From: Hanleya hanleyi
Lineage: Eukaryota; Mollusca; Polyplacophora; Lepidopleurida; Hanleyidae
NCBI GenBank assembly: GCA_036873755.1
Contig: JAVTVY010039269.1
Coordinates: 62,001 to 126,000 of the forward strand
DNA: 64,000 nucleotides
Reading direction: 5' to 3'
Shown here: positions 1-11,630 of the stretch, piece by piece
Position numbering within the stretch: the first letter of the stretch is position 1
Layout of the letters: every line of letters begins with the position of its first letter
Made by a program: the position numbers and the translations under genes
Notes under the pieces: generated by a model
The model's database searches: none
Seen by the model: the letters and a program-made list of their open reading frames with translations, nothing else
What the model was told of the DNA's origin: nothing

Positions 1-480
1 GCTTTTGTCGTCAAGCCAAAAATGGAGGAATCGAATACCGACTACGCTTCTCTGTATACGTTAGTCGTAGACAATCCAATCTACGGCTACTGGATTCGGC
101 TAGAAGCAAGGTTAGAATTCCAATCGTTGGAGACGACATTTCGTGTTCCGTGCTCAAAGGATAACGAACACAACGTCAATAGGCTCTCTTCTGATTGATG
201 TAAAGGTTCTAAGTAACTCTGAGCTTAAACGCTAATGATAGCGAATGCCAAGATGTGACGATGTGTTCAATAATAGGTCCAAATATAGTCCACAGATTAC
301 GTCCTGTTCTCTATCTCCTATTGGATCCTGAACAAATTCTGACATAAAGTAATCGCCGTCGCCCTAGATGACCGATCGATGATTCAATTCACTATAGTTA
401 TGACAATACAAGACAAGAGCTTGTCAACAGAGTAATCAAAATGGAAACCTAATCTCGAATTGCACCCATTGCCATGTCAT
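1..480. repeat. Old dispersed repeat, copy a
   Basis: This stretch is repeated with many substitutions at about 3770-4330, and its core (GTAGACAATCCAATCTACGG followed by a CTGGAGACGACATTTCGTG-like box) recurs near 19730, 20710, 43210, 45670, 60800 and 63260. No protein is recognisable. It is probably an ancient repeat or an old segmental copy; its class is unknown. Confidence 0.7.
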
Positions 481-639
481 TGGTCCAGCGCTATACTAAC
501 CACATTAGCTAACGTTATTTGATTTTATTCGAGTACTTGCATACTGCTGAATCAATCCGAAATGAGAAATGTCACGGAGCTCAAAGCCTCACTTCTCCCA
601 ATTTGATCGATTCAAGAAGTATATTATATTAAAAATTAT

Positions 640-880
640 ATTAAAAAGTTTTATTATATTTATTTCATACACATTTGGAATTGGTGCTAACTGAACGAAA
701 TAGGTCTCCCCGTTATTGAATAGAATTCGGTGAATATTGGCCGTCGGATCCGAAGCTTGCTTTGTTGTTTTGCGTAGCTCTTTCAAATTTAAAATCTCGT
801 GCATGTCTCCTTGACAATAGAAGCAGGGATATAGAATTGTATATGGCGGGTGGAATTAACCATTGTGTATAGAAGGGCTG
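640..880. repeat. Segment shared with 4730-4930
   Basis: AT-rich DNA around CACATTTGGAATTGGTGCTA recurs at 4738-4900 with small indels. Together with copy a it shows that positions 1-1.1 kb and 3.77-5.15 kb are two copies of one older segment. No gene is seen. Confidence 0.65.
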
Positions 881-888
881 ACGAGAAC

Positions 889-1115
889 TGAGAGAGAGAG
901 AGAGAGAGAGAATTAAGGTTTCAGCAATATTTCAGCTATATAGCGACGATCAAACAAAATTTTAAGTATTCACTTTAATAACTTTATTAATCCAACACAT
1001 TAAAACATACACACATTAAAACTTATGCAACACACCGATTTCTCTCAAATAACCTAAGATACAGTCTTCTTTCACCCGGCTAAAGTTTTCTACAGTAGCA
1101 TACTGTTCGTGGCGA
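889..1115 (-). mobile_element. I-clade LINE 3' end, severely truncated
   Basis: A (GA)n tract followed by AATTAAGGTTTCAGCAATAT marks the 3' terminus of a LINE lying on the minus strand. The minus strand carries the common 3' UTR and the last codons of the C-terminal domain. It lacks the usual stretch between AAGGTTT and CAGCAAT, so it is slightly deleted even within the tail. Confidence 0.7.
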
Positions 1116-2080
1116 GACGCTTGATGACATTTTCGATTCTCCTTTGGTTCAAGGTTTCTCATTAAGGTTCCTTTTTAGGCTTACTTTGAACTTTCACCCC
1201 CGCCCCAACGCCCATCAATTATTGGTTCTATCAAGCTTCGAATCGAACTTGTGCCTAACGTACTTTAAATGCCTTATTATTCGCGGGATACTATTTTGCG
1301 ATATAGGGGTTTCGCGAATTTGCATGACTAAACATGTATTTAGTATCTACTAAATTACAGCATTATATACAGTAACAAGAGATTTCGATAGAAGCTTCGT
1401 TTCATTCTGCTTTCAGCAGAGCTCGGTTGTTGTGTCCTACAACATATGATAACTTGTCTTATTTCACACATATTATAAGAAATATTTCTACGCTTACAAG
1501 ACTAAATAAAATGAGTTGTATTACGTGAAAAACTTGTCAACAATGAACAAGTATATTATCGTAAGCAGCTATCAAAACATCCGGAAGTGAATTAGTTGAT
1601 TTGGCACGTGGCCACGACTAAACTTAACCTGGAAACAGTTGTTCCAACTAAACGTTGTTGATCTGAATCATTTTAAACCTCTGATTACTGTCTGTTTATA
1701 CAAGCTGCACGTTATTTTATTTAAACCAGTCTGTCCTCATGGGGTGCTTTATAATTACGGTACCTCACTAATTATAACACAATCGTTTTCGGGTCAGTCT
1801 GCTCCGTAACTACCAGTTAGTTTTATTAACAGCGGACTACAAAAAAACAGTTTGCTAAATCAACTACCGATTTCCTGGTCCATCGGCACTCTTGAACCGC
1901 AATCGAAGGAGGATTGAGAATGAAGCGTCCAAAGATATTTGCCGCGAGTAATAAGGCATCTACAGTATATGGTTGACCCCAGTACAATAACTACCACCCT
2001 CATATGATCATATATCCACACCCGTCGTTCAGACCTCAGAGGCAATATGCCGAGAAAAACAAGTATCAATTGAACGCAAC
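1116..2080. other. No gene recognised
   Basis: Only short ORFs (about 70 codons or fewer) occur on either strand, without known motifs. I see no close counterpart elsewhere in the window. It reads as intergenic or intronic DNA. Confidence 0.6.
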
Positions 2081-2935
2081 ATTGAAAAGTGGTCGAAAAC
2101 GATGCCGGAGAACTGACAGGAAGTTATATTACCCCACAGACAAATAGACTATGTGCATATTTCTCAAAAACATTACAAGAACCAAAATTTGTCGCTGTGA
2201 TGATTTGTATCCCAGCCACGCTTCATTGTATCTGTTCATGTGAACATATTGAATGACATGACCACACGGCCCCTAGCACCGGTTTGAGCGGTATTAGATA
2301 CAAATATTCCAGAGCGATGATGTAATATCCATGTATCAAGTCATCTGATGGAAAATGATGAAGCGCAAGATAGATGAAACACGACTCAAACGGGAGTACA
2401 TGTATTTATAGAAAGCAGGTTGGTATTCAGAATCAATGCATTTGAGGCCCGACGCCGACCAAGCTACGTTCACCGTTTTCGGACTAGTTTACAGGGCTAT
2501 TATAACATACGTGCTCTTCGATTCTTGTAATACGCCGCTGTCAGGGACCCAGTGATCAGGTCGTCCAAGTTGTCTTGACATACAATGCACCGACGAATCC
2601 TTCATGATGCTTGGAATTCGTCCGGTTGAAATGAACCCACTATTTAAGCCTTGGAGTCACATGATTGATTGTCGGATTACACCGACCTTTGTGCCCACCA
2701 TCATAACATGTTATCACACACGGAATATTTGACCAATGAGCTTACTCTCCAGAATCACATAATTTGCCTCTGTTTGAGAAAACTGAGGCGAAGGTGCTAA
2801 TAAACTATGACGACCATGTTCCACACCTAATTCAGTAACCAATGCTAGGCGAGATATATACGGCCATACATGCTCTTCTGGAAGGCTCTACAGTCAGTGA
2901 AACTACATCTGAGTATGAACAGTAATCAATCCCTT
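2080..2935. repeat. Segment duplicated at 22346-23560
   Basis: The run from GTCGAAAACGATGCCGGAGA to the SINE/LINE tail at 2940 matches 22355-23565 in order, with indels. It contains one copy of the CACGGCCCCTAGCACCGG module at 2206-2304. The 22-kb copy has gained about 300 bp, including a reverse-oriented module. No coding function is seen. Confidence 0.75.
2206..2304 (+). repeat. Conserved roughly 100-bp module, copy 1
   Basis: The module has a left box like CACGCTTCATTG, a TGTTCATGTG box, then CACGGCCCCTAGCACCGG and AGCGGTATTAGATACAA. The same boxes in the same order and spacing recur about eleven times in the window. The identity of the element is unknown. Confidence 0.7.
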
Positions 2936-2937
2936 GC

Positions 2938-3312
2938 CAGAGAGAGAGAGAGAGAGAGAGAATTAAGGTTTAACGTCGCGTTCAGCAATACTTCAGCTAT
3001 ATAGCGACGATCAAACAAAATTCTAAATTCAAGCTAATAACTTAGTAATCCGACACATTAAAACATACATTAAAACATATACAACAGACCGATTTCTCTC
3101 AAATAACCTAAGATACAGTCTTCTTTCAACCGAATATAAAGATCTTCTAAAGTAGCTACTCGATAAAAAGAATCTCTTACAATCTTAAATTCTAAGAATA
3201 CGTTTCTCTGTGAGATCTTTGTGGCAAGGAATACACCTTGGGACTGACTCTTTGAAAACTTCTCAAAGCTGAATATTGATTGACATACTATACACTTGTA
3301 TTTGCCAAACAA
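2938..3312 (-). mobile_element. I-clade LINE 3' end with C-terminal domain remnant
   Basis: Minus-strand LINE fragment. The plus strand begins with a (GA)n tract and AATTAAGGTTTAACGTCGCG, the reverse complement of the LINE's 3' terminus. On the minus strand the frame ends with the family's terminal residues (LGYLREIGLL), after a diverged RDSFYRVATLEDL segment. Sister copies keep a CxxC...HILIDC motif typical of the C-terminal zinc-binding region downstream of RNase H in I-clade elements. The 5' side is truncated. Confidence 0.75.
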
Positions 3313-3740
3313 TCCACCGCCAACGTACGGTAGGACAATTTGAACAATTTGACGTCTCAGACCTGAATTAAGTACCAGGGAAAGGTTTTGTTCAAGATTA
3401 CGTATCAGTCAAACATGCTTATTTCAGATAGGCAGCTTTGTTAAAACCTACTCTTCTCAGAGAACAAATAACCACTTTTCCAGTCAAATGTAGTATCCAA
3501 TTGACCAAGGATCATAAATATTATCTATGAGCAGTCTGGCTGACGCAACGAGTCAACGTAACAAGCTGTAAGAATATCTCAAGGAAACTCAAGCCAACTG
3601 GAAACAGTAGCTATGGCATCACCATTTTGCAATTACAGTCCCCGCAGTTTTTAACATGCTATTAGATTATAATTTGATTTCTTCTGCTAATTGGACTGGG
3701 GACATAATTAGGGGAAAATACTCCAGATTCGAACCTTTTG
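3313..3740. repeat. Diverged repeat related to 42860-43120
   Basis: Phrases such as GGCTGACGC, AATATCTCAAGGAAACTC and GACTTGATTTCTTC-like strings occur in the same order as at 42890-43120 and 60480-60700, with heavy divergence. It appears to be the left part of the closing block of the tandem unit. No gene is seen. Confidence 0.5.
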
Positions 3741-3744
3741 TGCC

Positions 3745-4400
3745 ATGATACCAGTGAAAATCATCGGTATCCCTCGCTTTTGTCGTCAAGCCAAAAATGG
3801 AGGAATCGAATATCGAATTCGCTTAACTGAATTCTCTGTATATGTTAGTGGTAGACAATCCAATCTACGGCTGCTGGAATCGGATAGAAGCAAGGTTAGA
3901 ATTCCAATCGTTGGAGACGACATTTCGTGTTCTGTGCTCAATGGATAGAGAACACAATGTCAATAGGCTCTGTCCTGATTGATGTAAAGCTTCTGATAAG
4001 AAACTGAGCTTAAACTCTAATGATAGCGAATACCAAGGTGTGACGATGTGTTCAATGATAGGTCCAAATATAGTCCACAGATTATATCCTATTCTCCCTC
4101 TCTCTACTATTGCATCCTGAACTAATTCTGACATGTTATAATTATGTCCCTGACATTAAGTAATCGCCGTCGCCCTAGATGACCGATCGATGATTCATTT
4201 CACTATAGTTATGACAATACAAGACGAGACTTTGTCAACAGATTAATCAAAATGGAAACCTGATCTCGAATTGCACCCATTGCCATGTCATTTGTCCAGC
4301 GCTATACTAACCACATTAGTTAACGTTATATGATTTTATTTGATTTTATTCGATTACTTGCATACTGCTGAATCAGTTCGAAATATCACGGAGCTCAGAG
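3745..4400. repeat. Old dispersed repeat, copy b
   Basis: Second copy of the 1-480 segment, with the same order of boxes from CATGATACCAGTGAAAATCA through the CATTTCGTGTTC box and the ATGACCGATCGATGATTCA box. It also matches 43124-43680 and 60718-61270. Short ORFs on both strands are not conserved between copies, so they are treated as chance. Confidence 0.75.
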
Positions 4401-4935
4401 CCTCACTTCTCCCAATTTGGTAGAAATTGGCCATTAAATATTTCTGTTACGACTAAATCTATAACCTCTGTTGTTGTAACAGCCTTAACACAGGGTAGGT
4501 TGAGATATCCGTATGGGTTGCTCAGTCTTTCAGTGTTCCTCAGTACAGTGCAACAAAAATGCTGATCATAACCGATTTCTAAATGAACTGACTTGGAATT
4601 CATTAGAATAAACAATACTGATGATGATCAGGATTAATGTATAGATCATCGTCATGTCTCGCGGACATCGTTGAAAACTGTTGACCGCTTCTCTCTTGCA
4701 GGAGATAATTATGTGTTTTTATTATTTTCTAATTCATACACATTTGGAATTGGTGCTAACTGAAAGAAATAGTTCTCCCGATTATTGAATAGAATTCGCG
4801 GGAATTCTTTTATGGAAGACCGGTGAATATTGACTGTTGGATCCGAAGCTTGTTCTGTTGTTCTGTCGAATTTGAAATCTCGCGCATGTTTCCTCGCAGG
4901 TGGAATTAACCATTGTATATCGGCGGGCTGACGAG
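4401..4935. other. Spacer with LINE-flank homology, no gene
   Basis: The right half matches 640-880; the left half shows only short unrecognised ORFs. No promoter or RNA gene could be supported. Confidence 0.5.
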
Positions 4936-4939
4936 GACT

Positions 4940-4942
4940 GAA

Positions 4943-4993
<51 letters not shown>
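4940..4993. repeat. (GA)n microsatellite
   Basis: About 50 bp of almost pure GA with two interruptions directly abuts the LINE tail at 4994. Shorter GA tracts sit in the same place beside the other LINE tails (893-911, 2940-2961), so this is the element's own simple-sequence 3' terminus, expanded here. Confidence 0.85.
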
Positions 4994-4998
<5 letters not shown>

Positions 4999-5486
4999 GT
5001 TTAACGTCGCGTTCATCAATATTTCAGCTATATAGCGACGATCAAACAAAATTCTAAGTATTCAAGTTAATAACTTAGTAACCAGCACATTTAAACATAC
5101 ACATATTAAAACTTACACAACAGGCCGATTACTCTCAAATAACTTAAGATACAGTCTTCTTTCACCCGACTAAAAAGATCTTCTAAAGTAGCTGCTCGAT
5201 AAAAAGAATCTCTTGCAATCTCAAAATTTATACAGTCGATAAGAATATGTTTCACTGTGAGATCTTCGTGGCATGGAATACACACTGGGACTGGCTCATT
5301 TTTAGTGATCAATAGGTGTAAACACAAAGCATCGAATTGTCCTATATATGGACTATCGTGAATAAATGACCCGATTAGTGGCAGCAATAACAGCTGTTGA
5401 CAGCAATAAATAATGTAATCATGACATAATGATTTGTATACTGGACACCTGCCGATTAAAACAAATACTAATATAGAGAACATCAC
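4994..5486 (-). mobile_element. I-clade LINE, 3' UTR plus C-terminal domain
   Basis: Minus-strand LINE fragment. A 126-codon frame (5486 to 5106) keeps the longest copy of the C-terminal domain here: a region with SFIHDSPYIGQFDALCLHLL, then CIPCHEDLTVKHILIDC, then RDSFYRAATLEDLFSRVKED. The CxxC...H...C arrangement after an RNase H domain is characteristic of I-clade non-LTR retrotransposons. The start codon of the open frame is not meaningful because the element is 5'-truncated. The last about 110 bp are untranslated tail. It is a dead copy. Confidence 0.8.
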
Positions 5487-5489
5487 TCC

Positions 5490-5785
5490 AATGTTACCGG
5501 AGTACTTCAGGTTTTATCTCATATCCTGTCGAGGCAAGAGTACCTGTTTCTCCACGTTCTAGATTTGTTTACGTGCATCATTTGCGTATCTTCCTTAATA
5601 TCACCGGATACTAATGTGCGATTAGAAAAGAACCGAAATGAAAAGCTTTGGTTTGTTGGCATTCGTCTCGGATAGATATTTGGCAATCCGTCTTTCGTGA
5701 TCCATCGAATGCATTCAAGAAATATATAACAAAAACTATTACAACCTTTGCTAAAATGTTTCAACATTGTCAAAATGCGACATAG
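5490..5785. other. No gene recognised
   Basis: A 97-codon minus-strand ORF has no recognisable domain and no counterpart in other units. It lies between two LINE fragments and is best regarded as spacer. Confidence 0.5.
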
Positions 5786-6960
5786 GAGAGAGAGGGAATT
5801 AAGGTCTAACATCGCGTTCAGAAATAATTCAGTTTTTTAGCGCCAATCAAACAAAATTCTAAGTATTCAAGTTAATAACTTAGCAATCCAACACATTAAA
5901 ACATACAAACATTAATACCTATGCAACAAACTGATTTCTCTCAAATAACCTAAGACACAGTCCTCCCTCACCCGACCAAAAAGATCTTCCAAAGTAGTCG
6001 CTCGATAAAATGAATCTTTTTCAGTCTTAAAATCTATACAGTCGATAAGAATATGTTTCACTGTGAGATCTTCGTGTCATAGAATACACCTTGGGACTGG
6101 CTCTTTTTTTTTAGTAAATTTACGTGAGTTAATCATGTATGGCCGATTCTACATCGCCTGCTTGTGGATTGATCGAAACGTTTCTGGCTGTTTAGACGAG
6201 TATACCCTGCATTTTTTTTAACTCATGAAGTTTGTTATTATTCACAGCATCCCATAAAGATTGAAACATCTTTCTCACATAAGGACAAATGGAGGGTTTG
6301 AAATCGCTATATGGGATTCCAACAGGATCAACCTCATTATCTAGGACTGCCTCAACCATTCTATCAGCCACGGTATTACTTTGGTGCCAACGTGACTAGG
6401 CAACCAACAAAACACAATATCAATCCGTTGATCAAATCTAGTTATATAATTGTAGAATATTCAAGATGGTGGGATGAGTTAAAGTTCCACTTTTAATCGC
6501 TTGAAAGCATGACAGTGAATCTGAGAATATGACACATTTTTTCCTTTTAGTGGACCCAATACCTTCCAAAGCCGACAATAAAATTTTTACTTACGCAGTG
6601 AATATCGAACTTTTGCCTGGTAGTCGACATGTTTTAGTTTTGGAACTAAAGATAGCAGCACATGCTACTCTCTCACCATCTTTAGAACCATCCGGATAAA
6701 TAGCCTGATTTGATCTGTATTTTCTCCTCAGCAGGCCAAATTCTTGTGTATACACGAGCTGGCAGATTAGGTAACTTCTGGATTAGGAAAAGTTTGGATT
6801 TCGCAACTTCTGGCATTGTTTGAATATATTAAGCATCTGATAGTTGAGACGAAATGTATGTAATTGATGATTTGAAGTATTTGTATCAACTCGGTATGGT
6901 AACATGAAAACAAAATATTGTCATCCATCGCATTTGTGTCAGTGATGGGAGACTTATTTT
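5786..6960 (-). mobile_element. I-clade LINE, RNase H and C-terminal domain
   Basis: This is the longest I-clade LINE copy in the window. Read on the minus strand in shifting frames, it shows RNase H landmarks in order: YPDGSKDGERVACAA (expected DG box), RLPGKSSIFTA (where family members have an SIFTAE box), FSDSLSCFQAIKSG (catalytic Asp in SDS), a CWLP/SH box and ADRMVEAVLD (usual GNExAD box). These are followed by PYSDFKPSIC and finally the C-terminal zinc region and 3' tail near 5790-6100. Several stops and frameshifts interrupt it. The RNase H order and spacing support placement in the I clade; I cannot name the lineage. It is a pseudogene of the element, not a host gene. Confidence 0.8.
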
Positions 6961-7800
6961 CATAGGATAGAAAGGGATCTTATCACATGAATATTAAGGG
7001 AAACAATGTTTCCAACACTGATGTGCATGTCAGGAGATACCGAAACAAGAAATTGTATCATTAAAGCAACCAAGCAAATTCACTTCAGCGTTTTATTGTG
7101 CAACGCTATACAAGATGTGATGATGCATATAAGTTTGGAACAAGCCAAATACGCCGGTGTTAGGTTTCAATATATGCTGGGAGACTTTGAAGTCCCAACC
7201 ACAAATTACGCTGCGAAGATATGCTCATTCAGCAGTAAAGTTTAGTGGAAGGTGATTATTTCAGACAAGTCAGTTAGCTATGTTAACTTCATATTTCTAG
7301 ACAAAACGAATTACTTGTCTGAGACAAAACAGTCAAGATATTATCCAAGTTACCAAATATTATTTATCTTTTCTAACAGCTGGCTAATTTCTTTCACAAA
7401 TAGTTCATGTCCAGCCCTATATGGGAGAGCCCCATTGATGCCCATTGTGGGCATAAGAAACTCTACGTACATCTATCAGAAACTCAAGCCAGCTACAAAG
7501 AATATCCAGCATTACTATCTCAAGTTGAAAGTTTCGACAGTCTACAATTATAATGGCTGTGGTAAATAGGTTCCGGTTCCGTTATAACTAACTTCTCTTA
7601 GGCTAGACACTAGAGACATTTGAGGATAAAGACGCATCCCGCTCTTTTGTTCCCTGATATTGGTCAGGTATAGCGTATCCCTCACCTGTGTTGCTATGCC
7701 AAGAATCTGGAAATCGAGCACAGGCTGCACTCTACTCGATTTTCTGCGTATGTTGTTGATAGACAATCGAATTAACGGGTATTAAACTTTATTACAAGCA
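6961..7800. other. Unrecognised AT-rich spacer
   Basis: Two plus-strand ORFs (79 and 105 codons) have no recognisable motifs and no conserved counterpart. The part from about 7590 to 7770 resembles 45480-45680 (Ser/Val-rich minus-strand ORF with a TGTTCCCTGATATTG box), so it is a diverged copy of the unit's closing block. Confidence 0.5.
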
Positions 7801-7814
7801 GCGAGCTCCACTAC

Positions 7815-8100
7815 AAATTGGAGCGATATGCAAGAGGTGGGAGAAATTGACGACGTCAGGCGACTGAAAAGCAACCATTTGATTCTACAGGATAGCATCC
7901 CTGGGCAGCTAACATTCAGATACGAGAATACGGCGAGTTCTCGGACGTAGCCTTAGTATCTAAGCCGCGCTTTTATTGCAGATGGGTTCTCGGACGTAGC
8001 CTTAATATCTAAGCCGCGCTTTTATTGCAGATGTTGATGTAGAGACTACGAAGTATCCACACGGCCCCTAGCGCCAGCCAAAGCGGAATCAGATATGCAA
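7815..8100 (+). repeat. Conserved module, long form with 49-bp tandem duplication
   Basis: Full-length version of the unidentified module. It has a GGAGCGATATGCAAGAGGTG head, a CTACAGGA box, TTCTCGGACGTAGCCTTAGT, CCGCGCTTTTATTGCAGATG and then CACGGCCCCTAGCGCC with AGCGGAATCAGATA. The TTCTCGGACG...TTGCAGATG part is tandemly duplicated (units starting at 7937 and 7986, 49 bp each). The head recurs at 15705, 23990, 30720, 39950 and 57320. Confidence 0.75.
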
Positions 8101-8395
8101 GCTCGGGAGCTGTGATGACAGGTCAGCTGGAACAACCCATCTGATGTTAATGGATGAACATCGTGGACGTCTGATGGAGTAAACGCCTCAATATGGGATA
8201 AACCTGGTAAATGCAAGAAAAACCTAGAGAAACTAACCTGTAATGCCCGATGTCGTACAGCCTAAATTTTCCAACTAAACAATAAACCTATAAATATTTG
8301 TCAAGTGACATGTACAGAGTGCGGGCCTCGAGAACTAAGTCCACCAGCAGAATCGTACCATATGCAGGTAATAAATTGGAGCAATATGCAAAGGT

Positions 8396-8548
8396 GGGAG
8401 CAATGATCTCCAGTACAAGCTATGCACTCCACTACAAATAATGAACTCTACTTCAAGTAATTAGCTCTGCTACACGCAATGAACTCCACGACAATCAATG
8501 TACTCCAATACAAGCTATGGAATCCACTACAAGCAATGAACTCCGCTA
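8396..8548 (+). repeat. Degenerate 17-20 bp minisatellite
   Basis: Roughly eight imperfect repeats of a unit like ACTACAAGCAATGAACTCC. The same array stands at 24007-24150, also just upstream of a TNF-receptor-like relic, so it is part of the unit's left boundary. Confidence 0.85.
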
Positions 8549-8735
8549 CTCACAATGTTAGTATTCCAATCGCTAGAAACGACAGTTTGTGTTCAGCGCT
8601 GAGTGGATTTGGCCAAGGCGGCAGGTATTCTTTGTACGTTGACAGGCCCAAAGGCATCCTTCTGTTTGGGAGAGCCACACCAAATAGGTTTTGAAACCTT
8701 AAAAGCCGCTGTGGCCGAGAGAACTGACATGGCTG

Positions 8736-10150
8736 ATGCGTTATGTATTCATAAGTACTTCAGCTATTGTGGTGTTCTTGTGCCATGCTGTTCCAGCATA
8801 TGGCCACATACTTAAACAGCGAGAAGAGCCAGCGGTTTTTAAATGCGGTACTGGGTGGTCGAGTAGTGAATGTAAGAAGGAGAGGCCATCTCTGGGCTAT
8901 CATTTTGAAGGCCAGCTCAATGGCAATGCCATTGATGTCTGTGCTCCAGTCATCGCCTGTCCAGCAGGTAAGAGAGCCACTTTAAAGAGGCTGGTTAACA
9001 GAAGGTTGGATGTCTCATGTGACGACGGCCAGGGAGATGAGCACACCACTGGAGACATGGAATCTAATGTGGTGTACAGTTATGGCAGGGAACGATGTAT
9101 TAAACGAACTAGATGCTCTGCTGATGGTTTGGTGATAGCTGAGCCTGGAAGTTTGACTCATGATGCCGCATGTAAGTGCAATGGTATTGCTGGTTACCGG
9201 ATTGACTTTGACTACAGGAAGAAACTCCAGGGTAACTACTGGTGCTCTCAAAATGATGGGCTTGCTTTTGCGACCCAGTGAAATGCAACACCGGAGAAAT
9301 ATACAGCGAAGAAGAAAGAGAATGTGTTGGCGTAACCATGGTAACTGGAATTGCTTTTCCGTTGTTCCCATACATGCCAGAAATGCCTAGTCAATCAAAA
9401 GATGTAAACAGCACACGGGCAGGTACTCCTGTACCCGAAGTTACAACAGCCCGCACTGACATGTCTGACCCTGTAGGTCCCCTGATGGAAAAAATATTCC
9501 TAAATGTCTCGGAGCAGTGGCCGGTTTGGTCATAGTGCTAATTGTGATAGCAGAGTCCTGCTGTAGGAGTCGACAATTGAGTCACAGAAATGATCATTTG
9601 AATGGGAGTGTTGGAGATGGTCCTACTACCATCAGTGCAAATGGATCAGCAGAAGTCCCACCAGGTCCGTTACAAGATACAGAAGCAGATACAAGATACA
9701 GAAACAACAGTCAAGGCCCTAATGGCAATGGTAATGTACTCGGATCCAGTAGAACAATCTGATCCCAATCATCGGACTGCACAGGTGTTCCAAGGTACCG
9801 CCACCCTGCCTAATGACGTGGTCATCAACGATCGGGAAGAGAACAGACAGCCTTTCCTTGCTTCTAAATTCTCTGAGGAAGTGATATCCTGGCTGCACCG
9901 GTTTCTAACCCTGAGCCTTCTACTGTCATTACAAATGCTGCTTCAAAAAGCACGGTGTCCGCCCAGTGTGGTGACGGAAACATCACAACATAGATGGAGA
10001 ACTTACATGCTCCAGAGGTACACATGGAGCGAGATGAGGAAGTAGACACCACAACAGATGGAGAGCCTGATGATGATCTACACCACGAGAGTATGGTGAT
10101 GGGAGAACCGGCTCTGTATACAATGGTGTTGAATGTGACGGCGAAATTCT
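8736..10150 (+). pseudogene. TNF-receptor-like membrane protein relic, copy 1 (best preserved)
   Basis: The first frame (8736-9281, 181 codons) starts with a hydrophobic signal peptide of about 23 residues. It then has cysteines at 37, 46, 69, 75, 95, 121, 127, 146, 148 and 170. The last part, RCIKRTRC...GSLTHDAACKCNGIAGY, has the C...C...(T)HD..C.C..GY spacing of a TNF-receptor cysteine-rich domain. The sequence continues in other frames: about 9280-9535 gives KCNTGE with a Thr/Pro-rich stalk; about 9510-9762 gives a membrane span (AGLVIVLIVIAESCC) and cytoplasmic tail; 9602-10045 gives the distal tail. At least three frame changes separate these parts, and the same changes are present in the other copies, so the gene was probably broken before duplication. 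A 45-nt GT...AG interval across the first break could be read as a tiny intron but is not convincing. If ever functional, it would have been a type I cell-surface receptor. Confidence 0.65.
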
Positions 10151-10690
10151 GAACAGCAAATAACTGAGAACAGACACTGATCAGACATATGAGAAAGAAG
10201 TCGTTGATACAGATCAAATGGAACCTAAAAGACTTCACTATCCTACATAGGACTAAACCAGGCCTCAGACAATGCTAGCCGATTATCAAATTTAAAAGAA
10301 CACAGCACAGTTTTATCATGTTTATGCAGGTACTCAGGGATGTGTGTATATATGTACTTGCCATAATAGTGTAAATGTGAAATCGCTGATATTCCATCAA
10401 CTTAACAAACCTGATAGATTCCATCCATGTATCAAACCTGACAGGAGATACATACCAATATGGGGGTAATGAACTGTGTGGATATTATTAAACTGCAAGT
10501 CATATACTATGCACGAGGCATGTACAAACACTTCTTGAAGAGACGAATAACCATGATAACAGTGGACGTGGTATAGAGAAGAGAATAACCATTTTATATA
10601 ACTTACCTTGGACTTAGAATCACACAAGACTTGCTTTAAGAAAGACAGAGCAGACAGCCTTGACTTGCCCTTTATCGGAGACCCATTCAT
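10151..10690. repeat. Unit segment downstream of receptor relic
   Basis: Shared with 25660-26270, 31130-31690 and 47650-48400. It includes one copy of the 38-bp sequence that is expanded in U4 (here 10546-10580). No coding sequence is seen; the frame across the 38-bp unit is not conserved. Confidence 0.8.
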
Positions 10691-10769
10691 GTGCTGGATG
10701 CCTTCCGTTTAAGACTACACGCAGGGATACTTATCGATTCAATTAAGTGCACTATACAGTTTGGTAGAT

Positions 10770-10835
10770 CATATGAGAGAGAGGGAGATAGAGTATTTAG
10801 GTTTAACGTCGCGTTCAGCAATAACAGCGTTCCTA
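10770..10835 (-). mobile_element. Retroposon tail fragment
   Basis: A GAGAGAGAGGGAGATAGAGT tract leads into GTTTAACGTCGCGTTCAGCA, the shared 3' tail, and breaks off after about 20 bp of core. The same truncated tail is found at 31763 and 48478, so the truncation predates duplication. Confidence 0.7.
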
Positions 10836-11260
10836 CTGGTCACCCACCATTCAACTGCAGGCGCAACCGCTGGTGCATCTACAGATAGTGCCAAGGGGAT
10901 AGCCTACTCACCCCGACGTCGAAGAACTGGCATGAATGATACAGAATTCATGAAGCAACAGAAGCGCCCATTGGAGTTATGTAACCCGAAGAAATTTTAG
11001 CTGTTGCCGACAGTTGTGAGGGATATTATACATATATAAGTTTATCATTCATTCTCGATCGATACGAATGACCATTTGTCTATAAAAGTCCGTTATGTGG
11101 GATATATCGGTTGACTTTAGGAAAAGAAAAGATAACGAATCCCCTAAGCTGCACTGTGCGACGGGTTAATATGGACAAATTGGCGTCCATGACATGAATT
11201 TAAGCGTCATTCAACAACGTCCCTCTATTCATCCCAATCATGATACACTTCAAGTACAAG
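10836..11260. repeat. Unit segment, no gene
   Basis: Nearly the same sequence occurs at 31825-32265 and 48540-48975, and is absent from U2. Short ORFs include a Thr/Ala-rich one ending in CNPKKF. They are open in three units, but those units are too similar for this to imply selection. Confidence 0.6.
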
Positions 11261-11261
11261 G

Positions 11262-11600
11262 GAGAGAATTAAGGTTTAAGGTTCACGAGACAATGCATAC
11301 AATAGCCAAGTCTGGGGACAACAATGTGTCTAGACTTGTGCCTTTTCAGCGACACAAAGACCCAGACAATAGTTTCCTACATGAAGTATCGACCAGGTTT
11401 AACGTCGCGTTCAGCAATATTTCAGCTATATAGCGACGATCAAACAAAATATGCCAACGTCCTACTGCAAGTACATGCAGACACAAGAACAGGCATCAGA
11501 TCCGACATTCAATATTCAGCCGTCGTCCATAATCGGAAACCCTTTTCCGCACGACAGTTAGCATCAATTCTAAATATACATACAATGAAACTTTAAGAAT
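11262..11600 (-). mobile_element. Nested retroposon tails
   Basis: Two tail-like elements lie in tandem. The first, at 11262 (GAGAATTAAGGTTTAAGG), runs into unrelated sequence; at 11396 GTTTAACGTCGCGTTCAGCA starts a full tail core to about 11450, then GCCAACGTCCTACTGCAAGT. The pattern recurs at 32266-32600 and 48972-49300. The 90-codon ORF through it (11324-11596) is repeat-derived. Confidence 0.65.
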
Positions 11601-11630
11601 TACAACACATATAAGGGAAGTGGGATGTGT

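Noticed and set aside
7252..7569. 105-codon ORF as a gene
   Set aside because: No recognisable motif, no counterpart in other copies and no convincing context.
9233..9277. A 45-nt intron restoring the receptor frame
   Set aside because: GT and AG ends exist in all copies, but the interval codes for conserved WCSQND-type residues and repairs only one of three breaks.
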